NCBI GenBank assembly: GCA_900555605.1
Contig: USLW01000097.1
Location: 1-7,267 of the forward strand
Reading direction: 5' to 3'
Origin: an uncultured Clostridium sp.
GTDB taxonomy: Bacteria > Bacillota > Clostridia > UBA1212 > UBA1255
Length of the DNA: 7,267 bases
Part shown: piece by piece, positions 1 to 5,831 of the stretch
How the letters are laid out: the number at the start of each line of letters is the position of its first letter
Numbering within the stretch: position 1 is the first letter of the stretch
The notes under the pieces: model-generated
What the model was told of the DNA's origin: nothing
Database searches by the model: none
What the model saw: the letters and a program-made list of their open reading frames with translations, nothing else
Program-made: the position numbers and the translations under genes

Positions 1-859
1 CGCCCAGTACGAGCCGATTCATTTCCTGCGGCGATTCCATATCCCTGCAGATCTCAGCCCACACCCGCAGCTGTGCCTCAGTAAGCTGAAAGGGCAGATT
101 GTTCATCAGCTGCGCAACCTTTTTTTTGTCCGAACCATCGGCACAGTGCAGCGCGATCCCTTTGCCGTCCCGGGCGCAGTCTTTTTTTACCAATTGCAGC
201 ATAAGCTGAATATTCAGCAGCTCCTCAAAAATCAGACGCCGCCGGCATTGTGCGCACTGCGCGGCATCTTTGGGAAAGTGCGTACCCCGAATTGCAGTAT
301 CACGGTCCGGAAGCCGGTATTTGCGCAGTACTTCAGCCGGGAGAAAATCCGAAAAAGGGGGCGCGGCAGAAAGCGCTTCTGCCGTCAGCCTGCGCATAAT
401 ATTCTGCGACAGTCCTTGTGTCAGAGGATAAATGGGTTTTATCCCTAAAAATTTGCCGCGTTCCTTGTATGTGCAGAACGCCGGGTTGCACAGCTCCGGC
501 CCGTAAAAGCCCTGCGTAATCTTTCCGTAAAAAATATAATCCGTACCAGGGACCAGTTTTGAACGGATATAGCTTTGATTATAAAACAAAACCGTCAGCG
601 TGCCGGTGCCGTCCGATACGGAGGCAGTGATCACGGACAGGTTCGCGCGGATATTTTTTACCGTCACATGAAGCAGCTTTGCGTAAATCACGGCAATTTC
701 GTCCAAGGCCAGCATACTGATACGCGCGGCGCGGGTTCGGTCTTCGTATTCCCGCGGATAAAATGTCAGAAGCTCCTCCACAGTTCGGATGCCGAGGGCA
801 GCCAGCGATGCAGCTCTGGCACTTTTAACGCCCTTTAATGATGTGATATCCTGTTCCAT
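1..859 (-). CDS. recG: ATP-dependent DNA helicase RecG, N-terminal part (cut at window edge)
   Basis: RecG remodels stalled replication forks and drives branch migration of Holliday junctions in the cytoplasm. Reading leftward from 859 gives 286 open codons with no stop. The start has a strong AGGAGG at 865-870, five bases from the ATG. Near the N-terminus is the family pattern LGIRTVEELLTFYPREYEDR, followed by an OB-fold wedge domain (about residues 55-150, with VLFYNQSYIRSKL and YIFYGKI), then HFPKDA and RRRLIFEELLNIQL. The last residues, LPFQLTEAQ...RLVLG, lead straight into the Walker A region, which lies outside the window, so the helicase motor domains are not seen here. The usual GVGPKR-like sequence near the start reads GVKSAR. 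The gene has its own promoter and is divergent from rsmD; in many Clostridia, from memory, the two genes run in the same direction. Identification is firm. Confidence 0.95.
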   Translation of the reverse strand, partial: MEQDITSLKGVKSARAASLAALGIRTVEELLTFYPREYEDRTRAARISMLALDEIAVIYAKLLHVTVKNIRANLSVITASVSDGTGTLTVLFYNQSYIRSKLVPGTDYIFYGKITQGFYGPELCNPAFCTYKERGKFLGIKPIYPLTQGLSQNIMRRLTAEALSAAPPFSDFLPAEVLRKYRLPDRDTAIRGTHFPKDAAQCAQCRRRLIFEELLNIQLMLQLVKKDCARDGKGIALHCADGSDKKKVAQLMNNLPFQLTEAQLRVWAEICRDMESPQEMNRLVLG

Positions 860-925
860 GGAAGCCTCCTATCCGTATCGCGCATGAGACCAGGCTGGTT
901 CAGAATCCGCCTGATGATAAAAAAC

Positions 926-954
926 AGTATACATGCCGCAGACTTCAAAATCAA
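926..954 (-). promoter_or_regulatory. Sigma-A-type promoter for recG
   Basis: On the minus strand, TTGATT (949-954) and TATACT (926-931) are separated by exactly 17 bases. Transcription would begin near 919 and leave a leader of about 60 bases before the recG ATG. The -35 box lies only 8 bases from the -35 box of the opposite rsmD promoter. This is a pattern match, not a mapped start site. Confidence 0.7.
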
Positions 955-962
955 GTTTGAGA

Positions 963-991
963 TTGACAAATAGGAAAGGTCAAAGTATACT
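963..991 (+). promoter_or_regulatory. Sigma-A-type promoter for the rsmD-coaD operon
   Basis: TTGACA (963-968) matches the consensus fully, the spacer is 17 bases, and TATACT (986-991) matches TATAAT at five of six positions. Transcription should start near 998. The open frame extending upstream to 933 therefore cannot be translated from this promoter, and the true rsmD start must lie downstream of the -10 box. Confidence 0.82.
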
Positions 992-1025
992 GAAAATGTT
1001 GATCGATATTGCAAAAGCAACACAA

Positions 1026-1598
1026 ATGGGGTGGTTTTTCATTGTTAGGGTAATCTCCGGTACGGCAAAAGGAATGAAGCTCAGAACAGTCGATTCACAG
1101 AAAACGCGGCCGACCCTTGACCGCGTGAAGGAAGCGATGTTCAGTATGATTCAATTTTCTATACCGGGCGCTTTGGTATTAGATCTGTTTTCCGGAAACG
1201 GAAGCCTCGGCATTGAGGCGCTCAGCAGAGGCGCCGCGGGGGCTTTGTTGAATGATTATGACCCGGTTTGTGTTCAGACGATCCGCGGAAATTTGATCCA
1301 TACGGGTTTTTCCGGAAAGGCAGAGCTTCTTCAGCTGGATTATCGGGAGGCGCTGCAGGCGTGCAGACGCAGAAAGCTGCTGTTTGACCTTATTTTATTG
1401 GACCCGCCTTACCGGCATATGCTGGTGCCGTCTGCTTTATGCAGCGAAGCGGCCGGAGCGATTATGCAAGAGGGGGGGCTTGCGGTGGCAGAGCATGACC
1501 GAGGTGAAACGATGGAAGCGCAATATGGGATCTTTCGAAAAGTAAAAACAAAATACTACGGCACGGTTGGCGTATCCGTATACATAGCAGAGAAATGA
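1026..1598 (+). CDS. rsmD: 16S rRNA (guanine(966)-N(2))-methyltransferase RsmD
   Basis: RsmD transfers a methyl group from S-adenosylmethionine to N2 of G966 in 16S rRNA during 30S subunit assembly. Counting from the ATG at 1026 the product is 190 residues, the normal family size. Visible marks are the N-terminal [10 protein letters not shown], the [13 protein letters not shown] motif, the SAM-binding loop [10 protein letters not shown] (53-62) followed by IEALSRGA, and the catalytic DPPY (126-129). The family usually starts directly at MRVISG. Here MGWFFI precedes that block, the ATG at 1026 has no ribosome binding site of its own, and a better-placed site points to ATT at 1041 (185 residues). 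The ATG is given as the conservative start. It is the first gene of an operon, with coaD starting 10 bases after the stop. Function is firm; the start is uncertain. Confidence 0.93.
   Translation: MGWFFIVRVISGTAKGMKLRTVDSQKTRPTLDRVKEAMFSMIQFSIPGALVLDLFSGNGSLGIEALSRGAAGALLNDYDPVCVQTIRGNLIHTGFSGKAELLQLDYREALQACRRRKLLFDLILLDPPYRHMLVPSALCSEAAGAIMQEGGLAVAEHDRGETMEAQYGIFRKVKTKYYGTVGVSVYIAEK
1028..1043 (+). promoter_or_regulatory. Ribosome binding site pointing to a possible ATT start of rsmD
   Basis: GGGGTG at 1028-1033 can pair over all six bases with the anti-Shine-Dalgarno CACCTC stretch, with one G-U pair. It lies at normal distance from ATT at 1041-1043. The ATT opens IVRVISG, within one residue of where RsmD proteins usually begin. 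The ATG at 1026 overlaps this site, so it cannot use it. Confidence 0.5.
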
Positions 1599-1608
1599 GG
1601 CACAAAAC

Positions 1609-2097
1609 ATGGCGACGAGAATAGGCGTATATCCGGGCAGCTTTGACCCGCTGACAAACGGACATCTGGACATTATCCGGCGTGCGTCCAAACTATTTGA
1701 CAAACTGATTGTAGGCGTACTGCACAATGGGGCGAAGCGGCCGGTATTTACGATGGAGGAACGCGTAGCGCTGATCCGAAAGTGTACCGGGGATATGAAA
1801 AATGTTGAGGTCAAAATGTTCAGCGGACTGCTGGTGGATTTTGTGAAAGAAAATCATGCGGCTGCGATTGTAAAAGGACTGCGCGCGGTATCAGACTACG
1901 AATATGAATTACAGATGGCGATGCTGAATAAACATATAGACAGCAGTATTGAGACCATTTTTCTGATGGCGGATATACAGAACTCCTTTTTAAGCTCCAG
2001 CATCGTGAAGGATGTAGCGCGCAACGGCGGAGATATTACCGGATTGGTGCCGGATGAAATCATACAGGATATTATTTTGAAAATGTCGCAGAATTGA
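1609..2097 (+). CDS. coaD: Phosphopantetheine adenylyltransferase (CoaD)
   Basis: CoaD makes dephospho-CoA and pyrophosphate from ATP and 4'-phosphopantetheine, the fourth step of coenzyme A synthesis. The product is 162 residues, the usual size for this hexameric cytoplasmic enzyme. The nucleotidyltransferase motif is seen as [12 protein letters not shown] (8-19), with the TxGH signature at 16-19. It is followed by [15 protein letters not shown] (from residue 90) and the C-terminal [12 protein letters not shown] (126-137), which in this family helps bind ATP. A GAGG at 1597-1600 overlaps the rsmD stop and lies eight bases before the ATG. That spacing means co-transcription, and possibly translational coupling, with rsmD. 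The pairing with rsmD is common in bacteria. No anomalies seen. Confidence 0.97.
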   Translation: MATRIGVYPGSFDPLTNGHLDIIRRASKLFDKLIVGVLHNGAKRPVFTMEERVALIRKCTGDMKNVEVKMFSGLLVDFVKENHAAAIVKGLRAVSDYEYELQMAMLNKHIDSSIETIFLMADIQNSFLSSSIVKDVARNGGDITGLVPDEIIQDIILKMSQN

Positions 2098-2113
2098 AAG
2101 GGTGCAGGAGATG
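2098..2113 (+). promoter_or_regulatory. Ribosome binding site deciding the start of the coiled-coil gene
   Basis: AAGGG at 2098-2102 lies eight bases before ATG 2111. An in-frame GTG at 2102 would overlap this site and have nothing suitable upstream, and AGGAG at 2106-2110 touches the ATG with no spacer. ATG 2111 is therefore the best-supported start. Confidence 0.5.
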
Positions 2114-2581
2114 GAATATATTGATTTGTTGGATGTATTGGAAGAATTAGTAAATAACGGGAAAAAGTCTTTGGTCGGGAGTAGGGTATCTGTGGACCGG
2201 GACGAACTGCTTGACATTGTAAATGAGCTAAGGAATACACTGCCTGAAGAAATCAAGCGTGCCCGCCGCGTTGTTGACGAACGGAAAACGATTCTTGAGA
2301 ATGCGCGTCAAGAGGCCGGCAATATTAAGGCCAGCGCATGTGAGGATGCGGAAATCATTATTAAAGAAGCGGAAAACAAACGTATGGAGCTGGTTGATAA
2401 TCACCAAATCACGCAGCTGGCAACGCAGCAGGGTAGGGATATTATTGATGAGGCACAGAAAAAGGCCAGGGATATGCGAATCGGCGCCAGAGAATATGTG
2501 GACAGCCTTCTTGAGGAATTTGAAAATTATCTTGGATCAAAAATCCAGGAGGTTCAAACCAACCGCAATTCTTTAAAATAG
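2111..2581 (+). CDS. Coiled-coil protein of unknown function downstream of coaD
   Basis: This is a 156-residue soluble protein, very rich in Glu, Lys, Arg and Ala, with no signal peptide or membrane segment. After a short N-terminal part (MEYIDLLDVLEELV) comes VDRDELLDIVNELRNTLPEE, then long heptad-like helices (about residues 50-105 and 110-145), including the repeated pattern ARQEAGNI and AQKKARDM. It resembles small proteins found beside coaD in other Clostridia, which databases often label 'ATPase' or 'ATP synthase subunit-like' because the coiled coil looks like ATP synthase subunit b or DivIVA. It has no Walker A motif, so it should not be called an ATPase. It starts 13 bases after coaD and is the last gene of the operon. 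Its end overlaps the convergent metal-binding gene by 9 bp. The gene is surely real; its function is unknown. A structural or cell-division role is only a guess. Confidence 0.85.
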   Translation: MEYIDLLDVLEELVNNGKKSLVGSRVSVDRDELLDIVNELRNTLPEEIKRARRVVDERKTILENARQEAGNIKASACEDAEIIIKEAENKRMELVDNHQITQLATQQGRDIIDEAQKKARDMRIGAREYVDSLLEEFENYLGSKIQEVQTNRNSLK

Positions 2582-2593
2582 AACTGCGGTTTT
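2561..2593. terminator. Hairpin terminator shared by two convergent genes
   Basis: AACCGCAATTC (2561-2571) pairs with GAACTGCGGTT (2581-2591) in an 11-bp stem with one mismatch and a 9-base loop. On the plus strand a short TTTT run (2590-2593) overlaps the end of the stem and continues as GAT. On the minus strand the stem is followed by GGTTTG, a poor tail. It therefore looks better as a terminator for the rsmD operon than for the lipoprotein gene. The stem lies inside the coding end of both genes. Confidence 0.6.
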
Positions 2594-3526
2594 GATATGC
2601 TCCATATTCTGATACATGATATCGATATAGGTGATTCCGGATTCCAATTCATCCTTTGTTACATTATGGCAGGTGCTGAATACTTTTAATTGAGCACCTG
2701 TTTCATTTGCAATCGTAGCCGCGATGGTAGGCGTTGTCAGTTCCTCGTGAAAAATGACGGGAATCTGATGCGCTTTTACATATGCAATCACATCTGCAAC
2801 TGCTTTTACACTGGGCTCGGCTTCGGAGGAGCAGGAGGTATAAGCGGTAACATAATGAACCCCGTAATGCTGCAGAAAATAAATATAGGCAAAGCGGCCT
2901 CCAAATACCAGTGTGGGGTTCTCCGCCTGTGCAAACAAATCGATAAAATCCTGATCCAATTTTTCAAGAGATTTTTTGTAATTCGCCGCATTTTCCTGAT
3001 ATTGCGCCGTGTTGGCGGGATCTTTGGCGGTTATAGCCTCTGCGATTGCCTGTGTTATGGCCATACTGTTGACGGGATCCAGCCAAATATGCGGGTCTGC
3101 TTTATGCGTATGCGTTTCTGATTCTTCCTCTCCGTGAGAATCCGCCTCGTGAGAAGCTTCTATTAATGTTACGGCCTTTGATACATCCAGCACGGTTACA
3201 GTATCCGGAAGCCCCTGTACAATCTGGGCCGCCCAGGGTTCCATGTCATCTCCTGTATAAATAAACAGATCCGCGCCGTGTATTGTCATGATATCTTTTG
3301 TCGTCGGTGCATACATATGACTTTCCGTACCGGGCGTCAGCAGAAGCTGTACGTCCGCCAGACCGCCGGCAACTTGGCGCACAAAATCATACTGCGGAAA
3401 AAGAGTGGCGACAATGGATAATTTATCATTTTTTTGTCTGCCGGACGAACATCCGGAGAATAAAACGCTTAAGGATAACAAGATTGCTGTAAAAAACGCA
3501 GTTATACGGATTAAATAATGCTTCAC
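2573..3526 (-). CDS. ZnuA/TroA-family metal ABC transporter substrate-binding lipoprotein
   Basis: Proteins of this family capture zinc or manganese outside the membrane and hand it to an ABC permease. The product is 317 residues from GTG 3526. A lipoprotein signal peptide (1-25) with a run of hydrophobic residues ends in LFSGC, so Cys26 should carry the lipid anchor. Next come the family patterns FPQYDFV, TPGTESHMYAPT (His70), a His-rich acidic loop (126-141, four His) and DPHIWLDP (His146). His70 and His146 match two usual metal ligands. The third His of the family motif HDAF is replaced by FGGRF (208-212), and the usual Asp of LDPL is replaced by STCHN (284-288). Cys232 and Cys286 are extra. 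The in-frame ATG at 3604 lies inside the promoter and is rejected. No permease or ATPase gene is adjacent. Zinc is the likely metal, but this is unproven. Confidence 0.9.
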   Translation of the reverse strand: MKHYLIRITAFFTAILLSLSVLFSGCSSGRQKNDKLSIVATLFPQYDFVRQVAGGLADVQLLLTPGTESHMYAPTTKDIMTIHGADLFIYTGDDMEPWAAQIVQGLPDTVTVLDVSKAVTLIEASHEADSHGEEESETHTHKADPHIWLDPVNSMAITQAIAEAITAKDPANTAQYQENAANYKKSLEKLDQDFIDLFAQAENPTLVFGGRFAYIYFLQHYGVHYVTAYTSCSSEAEPSVKAVADVIAYVKAHQIPVIFHEELTTPTIAATIANETGAQLKVFSTCHNVTKDELESGITYIDIMYQNMEHIKTAVLF

Positions 3527-3536
3527 GCTACCTCCT
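3524..3536 (-). promoter_or_regulatory. Ribosome binding site and GTG start of the metal-binding lipoprotein
   Basis: On the minus strand AGGAGG (3531-3536) is followed by four bases and then GTG (3524-3526). This start places the signal peptide directly at the N-terminus, as expected for a lipoprotein. Confidence 0.8.
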
Positions 3537-3589
3537 GTGCCCCGCCTCCGCAAAGACTTAAGCAAAATGGATTTAATACTGCAGAATTC

Positions 3590-3617
3590 ATTATAGTCCC
3601 GCATTGCCGATTGTCAA
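3590..3617 (-). promoter_or_regulatory. Strong sigma-A-type promoter for the metal-binding lipoprotein
   Basis: On the minus strand TTGACA (3612-3617) and TATAAT (3590-3595) both match the consensus perfectly, with a 16-base spacer. Transcription should begin near 3583, giving a leader of about 57 bases. I looked for a Zur, Fur or AdcR-type palindrome around it and saw none that I could defend. Confidence 0.8.
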
Positions 3618-3680
3618 GAAGATTTCTCTTGTCTGCCTTTTTCCTTATTATGCGCCTGCGGGCGGGGTGTGAAGTTACCG

Positions 3681-3709
3681 TTGCGGTGCGGAGCATTTCG
3701 GTATAAAAT
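3681..3709 (+). promoter_or_regulatory. Weak promoter candidate for the UDPGP gene
   Basis: TTGCGG (3681-3686) and TAAAAT (3704-3709) are 17 bases apart. The -10 box is good but the -35 box matches at only three positions. Start would be near 3716, giving a leader of about 170 bases. I found no better candidate closer to the gene; TATAAA at 3852 lacks a matching -35 box. Confidence 0.35.
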
Positions 3710-3718
3710 AAGACAGCA

Positions 3719-3742
3719 GCGTGAAAAACTAATTTTACACGC
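3719..3742. repeat. 24-bp inverted repeat, possible operator or 5' hairpin
   Basis: GCGTG-A-AAAA and TTTT-A-CACGC flank a CTAA centre, giving nine paired bases per arm with one A-A mismatch. It lies just downstream of the weak promoter candidate, a position suited to a repressor site or to a hairpin at the mRNA 5' end. The following GGGATTTTGTTC is too weak a tail to call a terminator with confidence. Confidence 0.5.
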
Positions 3743-3776
3743 GGGATTTTGTTCTTTCCGACCCTTGAATACCGGA

Positions 3777-3846
3777 ATTTCGGCAAAACCGAAGTCCGCC
3801 TCAGCGTAAACTGGGGAAGAAATGCAGCGTAAGGAAACTTTGGCTG
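3777..3846 (+). other. Possible structured leader RNA ahead of the UDPGP gene
   Basis: Two further hairpins can form in the transcript. ATTTCGG (3777-3783) pairs with CCGAAGT (3789-3795) around a CAAAA loop. CAGC-GT-AAG pairs with CTT-TG-GCTG (3825-3846) around a GAAA tetraloop, with a two-by-two internal loop. I do not recognise a known riboswitch class here, and short hairpins like these can arise by chance. Confidence 0.3.
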
Positions 3847-3886
3847 TTAGATATAAAAATGCGAAAGGATCAGAGTTTATCAAATC

Positions 3887-5128
3887 ATGAATGATTATGA
3901 AAAAGCATTGGCATTGACAAAGGCCTATGGACAGGAGCATTTGCTGGCATTTTACTCCACACTCGGTGAAGAAGACAAGCAGGCGCTCCTGCGGCAGATC
4001 CATGGAATCGACTTTGCGCTGGTACAGGCACTGTATCGGAAGGTGGCGGAAGGGAGACTGCCGGAAACCGGCGAAATTACGCCGATTTCATGTATAGAAA
4101 AAAGTATGCTTTCCGGTCAATCTATAAAACATTACGAAAAAACAGGACAAAAGATCATGGAAAGCGGCGGTTTTGCGGCTGTTACAATGGCAGGCGGGCA
4201 GGGAACGCGCCTGGGATATGATGGACCGAAAGGAACCTTTGATATCGGACTTCCGTCGCACTGGTCCCTGTTTCAGATTCAGTGCGAACGTTTGAAAAAG
4301 CAGAGCAGGGCGTGCGGCCGTGCGATTCCGTGGTATATTATGACCAGCAGGGAGAATGACCATGAGACCAAGCAGTTTTTTGAAGTAAACCGGTATTTCG
4401 GCTATGATAAGAACGCGATCACCTTTTTTACACAATGTATGCTGCCTATGGTACATACGGACGGACGGATCGTATTGGAAAAGCCGGGAAAAATCAAAGA
4501 GGGCGCTGATGGTCACGGCGGGATCTTCCGGGCAATGCGGCTGTCCGGCGTACTGGACGACATGAAACAGCGGGGGATCCAATGGATTTTTGTGGGCGGC
4601 ATCGATAACGTGCTGACGCGGCTGTGCGATCCGTTCTTTGTCGGCTATGTGAAAGAAAGCGGCTGCCTGCTCGGCGGAAAATCTTTGTTGAAGCGGGATG
4701 CGGCTGAAAAGGTCGGCGTGTTCTGCCGGAGAGCCGGAAAGCCCTGTGTTGTGGAATATACGGAAATTTCATCTGAGATGACGGAGTGGCGGGATGCGGC
4801 GGGACGATTTATTTACGGCGATGCGCATATTCTGTGCAATCTGTTCCATATCAGCGTGTTTGATATGATGGGCGAAAAGGGGCTGCCCTATCATGCGGCA
4901 AGGAAACAAACAATTTCTGTGATGCCGGAGAACGGCGGAGCGCACGGCGGTACGCATACGGCTTATAAATTTGAGGCGTTTATTTTTGATGCCTTCGGAT
5001 ATTTTGACGATATGGCTCTTCTTCGTGTGGTACGGGAGGAAGAGTTTGCACCGGTGAAGAATCGGACGGGTGAGGACAGTCCAGAGACCGCTCAGGCACT
5101 GTACACGGCCTTAAAGGATCCGATCTAA
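3887..5128 (+). CDS. UDPGP-family nucleotidyltransferase (UTP:sugar-1-phosphate uridylyltransferase)
   Basis: Enzymes of this family join UTP and a sugar 1-phosphate to give a UDP-sugar and pyrophosphate. The 413-residue product has the N-terminal helical region typical of the UAP1/AGX branch (YGQEHLLAFY, then IDFALV). It has the nucleotide-binding loop MAGGQGTRLG followed by YDGPKG (101-116), GHGGIFRAM (209-217), IDN (239-241, the likely metal-binding Asp), YKFEAFIFDAF (360-370), and VKNR with GEDSPETA (390-402). These point to UDP-N-acetylhexosamine or a related UDP-hexose as product; sequence alone does not decide. Unlike GlmU, it has no left-handed beta-helix acetyltransferase domain. The start fits the family alignment, but the ribosome binding site is poor: the nearest AAAGGA is at 3864-3869, too far away, and only GAG lies closer. 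It is probably co-transcribed with the membrane protein gene 50 bases downstream. Confidence 0.88.
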   Translation: MNDYEKALALTKAYGQEHLLAFYSTLGEEDKQALLRQIHGIDFALVQALYRKVAEGRLPETGEITPISCIEKSMLSGQSIKHYEKTGQKIMESGGFAAVTMAGGQGTRLGYDGPKGTFDIGLPSHWSLFQIQCERLKKQSRACGRAIPWYIMTSRENDHETKQFFEVNRYFGYDKNAITFFTQCMLPMVHTDGRIVLEKPGKIKEGADGHGGIFRAMRLSGVLDDMKQRGIQWIFVGGIDNVLTRLCDPFFVGYVKESGCLLGGKSLLKRDAAEKVGVFCRRAGKPCVVEYTEISSEMTEWRDAAGRFIYGDAHILCNLFHISVFDMMGEKGLPYHAARKQTISVMPENGGAHGGTHTAYKFEAFIFDAFGYFDDMALLRVVREEEFAPVKNRTGEDSPETAQALYTALKDPI

Positions 5129-5139
5129 GATGCTGATAT

Positions 5140-5161
5140 CGCCGGCGGCGCTGCCGCGGCG
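5140..5161 (+). other. GC-rich hairpin between the UDPGP and membrane protein genes
   Basis: CGCC-G-GCGGC, loop GCT, then GCCGC-GGCG form a nine-pair stem with one bulged G, ending eight bases before the next ribosome binding site. No T-run follows, so it is not an ordinary terminator. It may affect mRNA processing, stability or downstream translation. Confidence 0.4.
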
Positions 5162-5178
5162 GAAAAATGGAGGGAACA

Positions 5179-5817
5179 ATGAACAAAGGACGGAATATCG
5201 CGATTCTAATGGTATGCCTGCTGTGCGTAAGCCTACTGGCGTTTCTGATGCTTGCAAGCAGTCTGAATGAAAACGGCGTTGTGGACCAGGTGCGTTTTAT
5301 TCATATCAAAACAGATGATGTGGTGAAGGAGTATGAATTTTATTTTGTAGGCAGCGAGGTAATGGAAGGCACCGTTTCTCATTCTTCCGACGGGGTGTTT
5401 ACAATCAAAATTCGAAAACGGATTCCTTCTCCGGAGACGGAAAACGGATATATTGAGGCGCCCTATGATTATCAATATATGGTGACAGGTTCTGATAAAG
5501 AGGATGCCGCCGTGACATATGAAACCGTGTCGGAGACGCCTTCGGAAGGGCCGTATGAACGTTTTTCCCAAAAGCTGTTTATTACGATGCTCTTCGGAAA
5601 AGAACGGCTGCTGAAGTTTTATGAAGCCGTAATCGTTGCATTTGTTGCGGCGTGCGGCGGCCTGATCATCGGGAAAGCCGAGGAACTGTGGCACGTGGTG
5701 AAAAAGAAGGGGCCGGAGGAATATCCCAAATGGGAAGAACTGGGGATCTATAAAAAGATCGGCGGCGCGATCATTGCCGGTGCGGCGCTGCTGCTTCTTT
5801 TGTTTGTATTGTGGTAA
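5179..5817 (+). CDS. Membrane protein of unknown function, three predicted helices
   Basis: I do not recognise this family. The 212-residue product begins with a hydrophobic helix (about 7-27), then a polar, acidic domain of about 115 residues that should lie outside the cell. A second helix follows (147-165), then a short Lys-rich cytoplasmic segment (KKKGPEEYPKWEEL), and a third helix at the very C-terminus (194-212, ending LLLLLFVLW). The outer domain looks beta-rich, with alternating polar and hydrophobic residues and a Tyr-rich stretch (YIEAPYDYQYMV). It has no Cys for lipid attachment after the first helix. ATG 5179 is chosen over ATG 5167 because GGAGGG (5169-5174) lies four bases before it and overlaps the earlier codon. 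The histidine kinase gene starts 14 bases after its stop, so the two are co-transcribed. It could sense a signal for the kinase or be what the kinase system controls; both are inference. Confidence 0.82.
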   Translation: MNKGRNIAILMVCLLCVSLLAFLMLASSLNENGVVDQVRFIHIKTDDVVKEYEFYFVGSEVMEGTVSHSSDGVFTIKIRKRIPSPETENGYIEAPYDYQYMVTGSDKEDAAVTYETVSETPSEGPYERFSQKLFITMLFGKERLLKFYEAVIVAFVAACGGLIIGKAEELWHVVKKKGPEEYPKWEELGIYKKIGGAIIAGAALLLLLFVLW

Positions 5818-5831
5818 TTGGAGATTTGCAT

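Larger units (their letters stand above)
3618..3886. other. Intergenic spacer without a gene
   Basis: This stretch separates the leftward lipoprotein gene from the rightward UDPGP gene. Open frames crossing it lack family features and ribosome binding sites, and I regard them as chance. It holds one weak promoter candidate, a 24-bp inverted repeat and two smaller hairpins, listed separately. An 8-bp direct repeat CAGCGTAA occurs at 3802-3809 and 3825-3832. Confidence 0.7.

Noticed and set aside
146..838. Plus-strand open frames at 146-448 and 575-838
   Set aside because: They are antisense to recG, show no family features and have no supported starts.
835..885. Short frame overlapping the recG start on the minus strand
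   Set aside because: It has no ribosome binding site of its own, and AGGAGG inside it clearly serves recG.
933..1025. Longer rsmD frame starting at ATG 933
   Set aside because: The rsmD promoter (963-991) lies inside it, the added residues do not match RsmD, and there is no ribosome binding site.
3124..3200. CRISPR or tandem repeat in the His-rich coding stretch
   Set aside because: The apparent repetition comes from GAA/GAG/CAC codons for Glu and His; there is no regular repeat unit.
3527..3604. Longer lipoprotein frame starting at ATG 3604
   Set aside because: The ATG lies between the -35 and -10 boxes, and the signal peptide would no longer be at the N-terminus.
3719..3752. Intrinsic terminator at the 24-bp inverted repeat
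   Set aside because: The tail GGGATTTTGTTC is interrupted and no plus-strand gene ends upstream; an operator or leader hairpin fits better.
3614..4003. Minus-strand 129-codon frame across the spacer and UDPGP start
   Set aside because: It has no recognisable domain or ribosome binding site and is mostly antisense to a clear gene.
4088..4582. Minus-strand 164-codon frame
   Set aside because: It is antisense to the UDPGP gene, whose conserved motifs cover this stretch; it is a chance frame.
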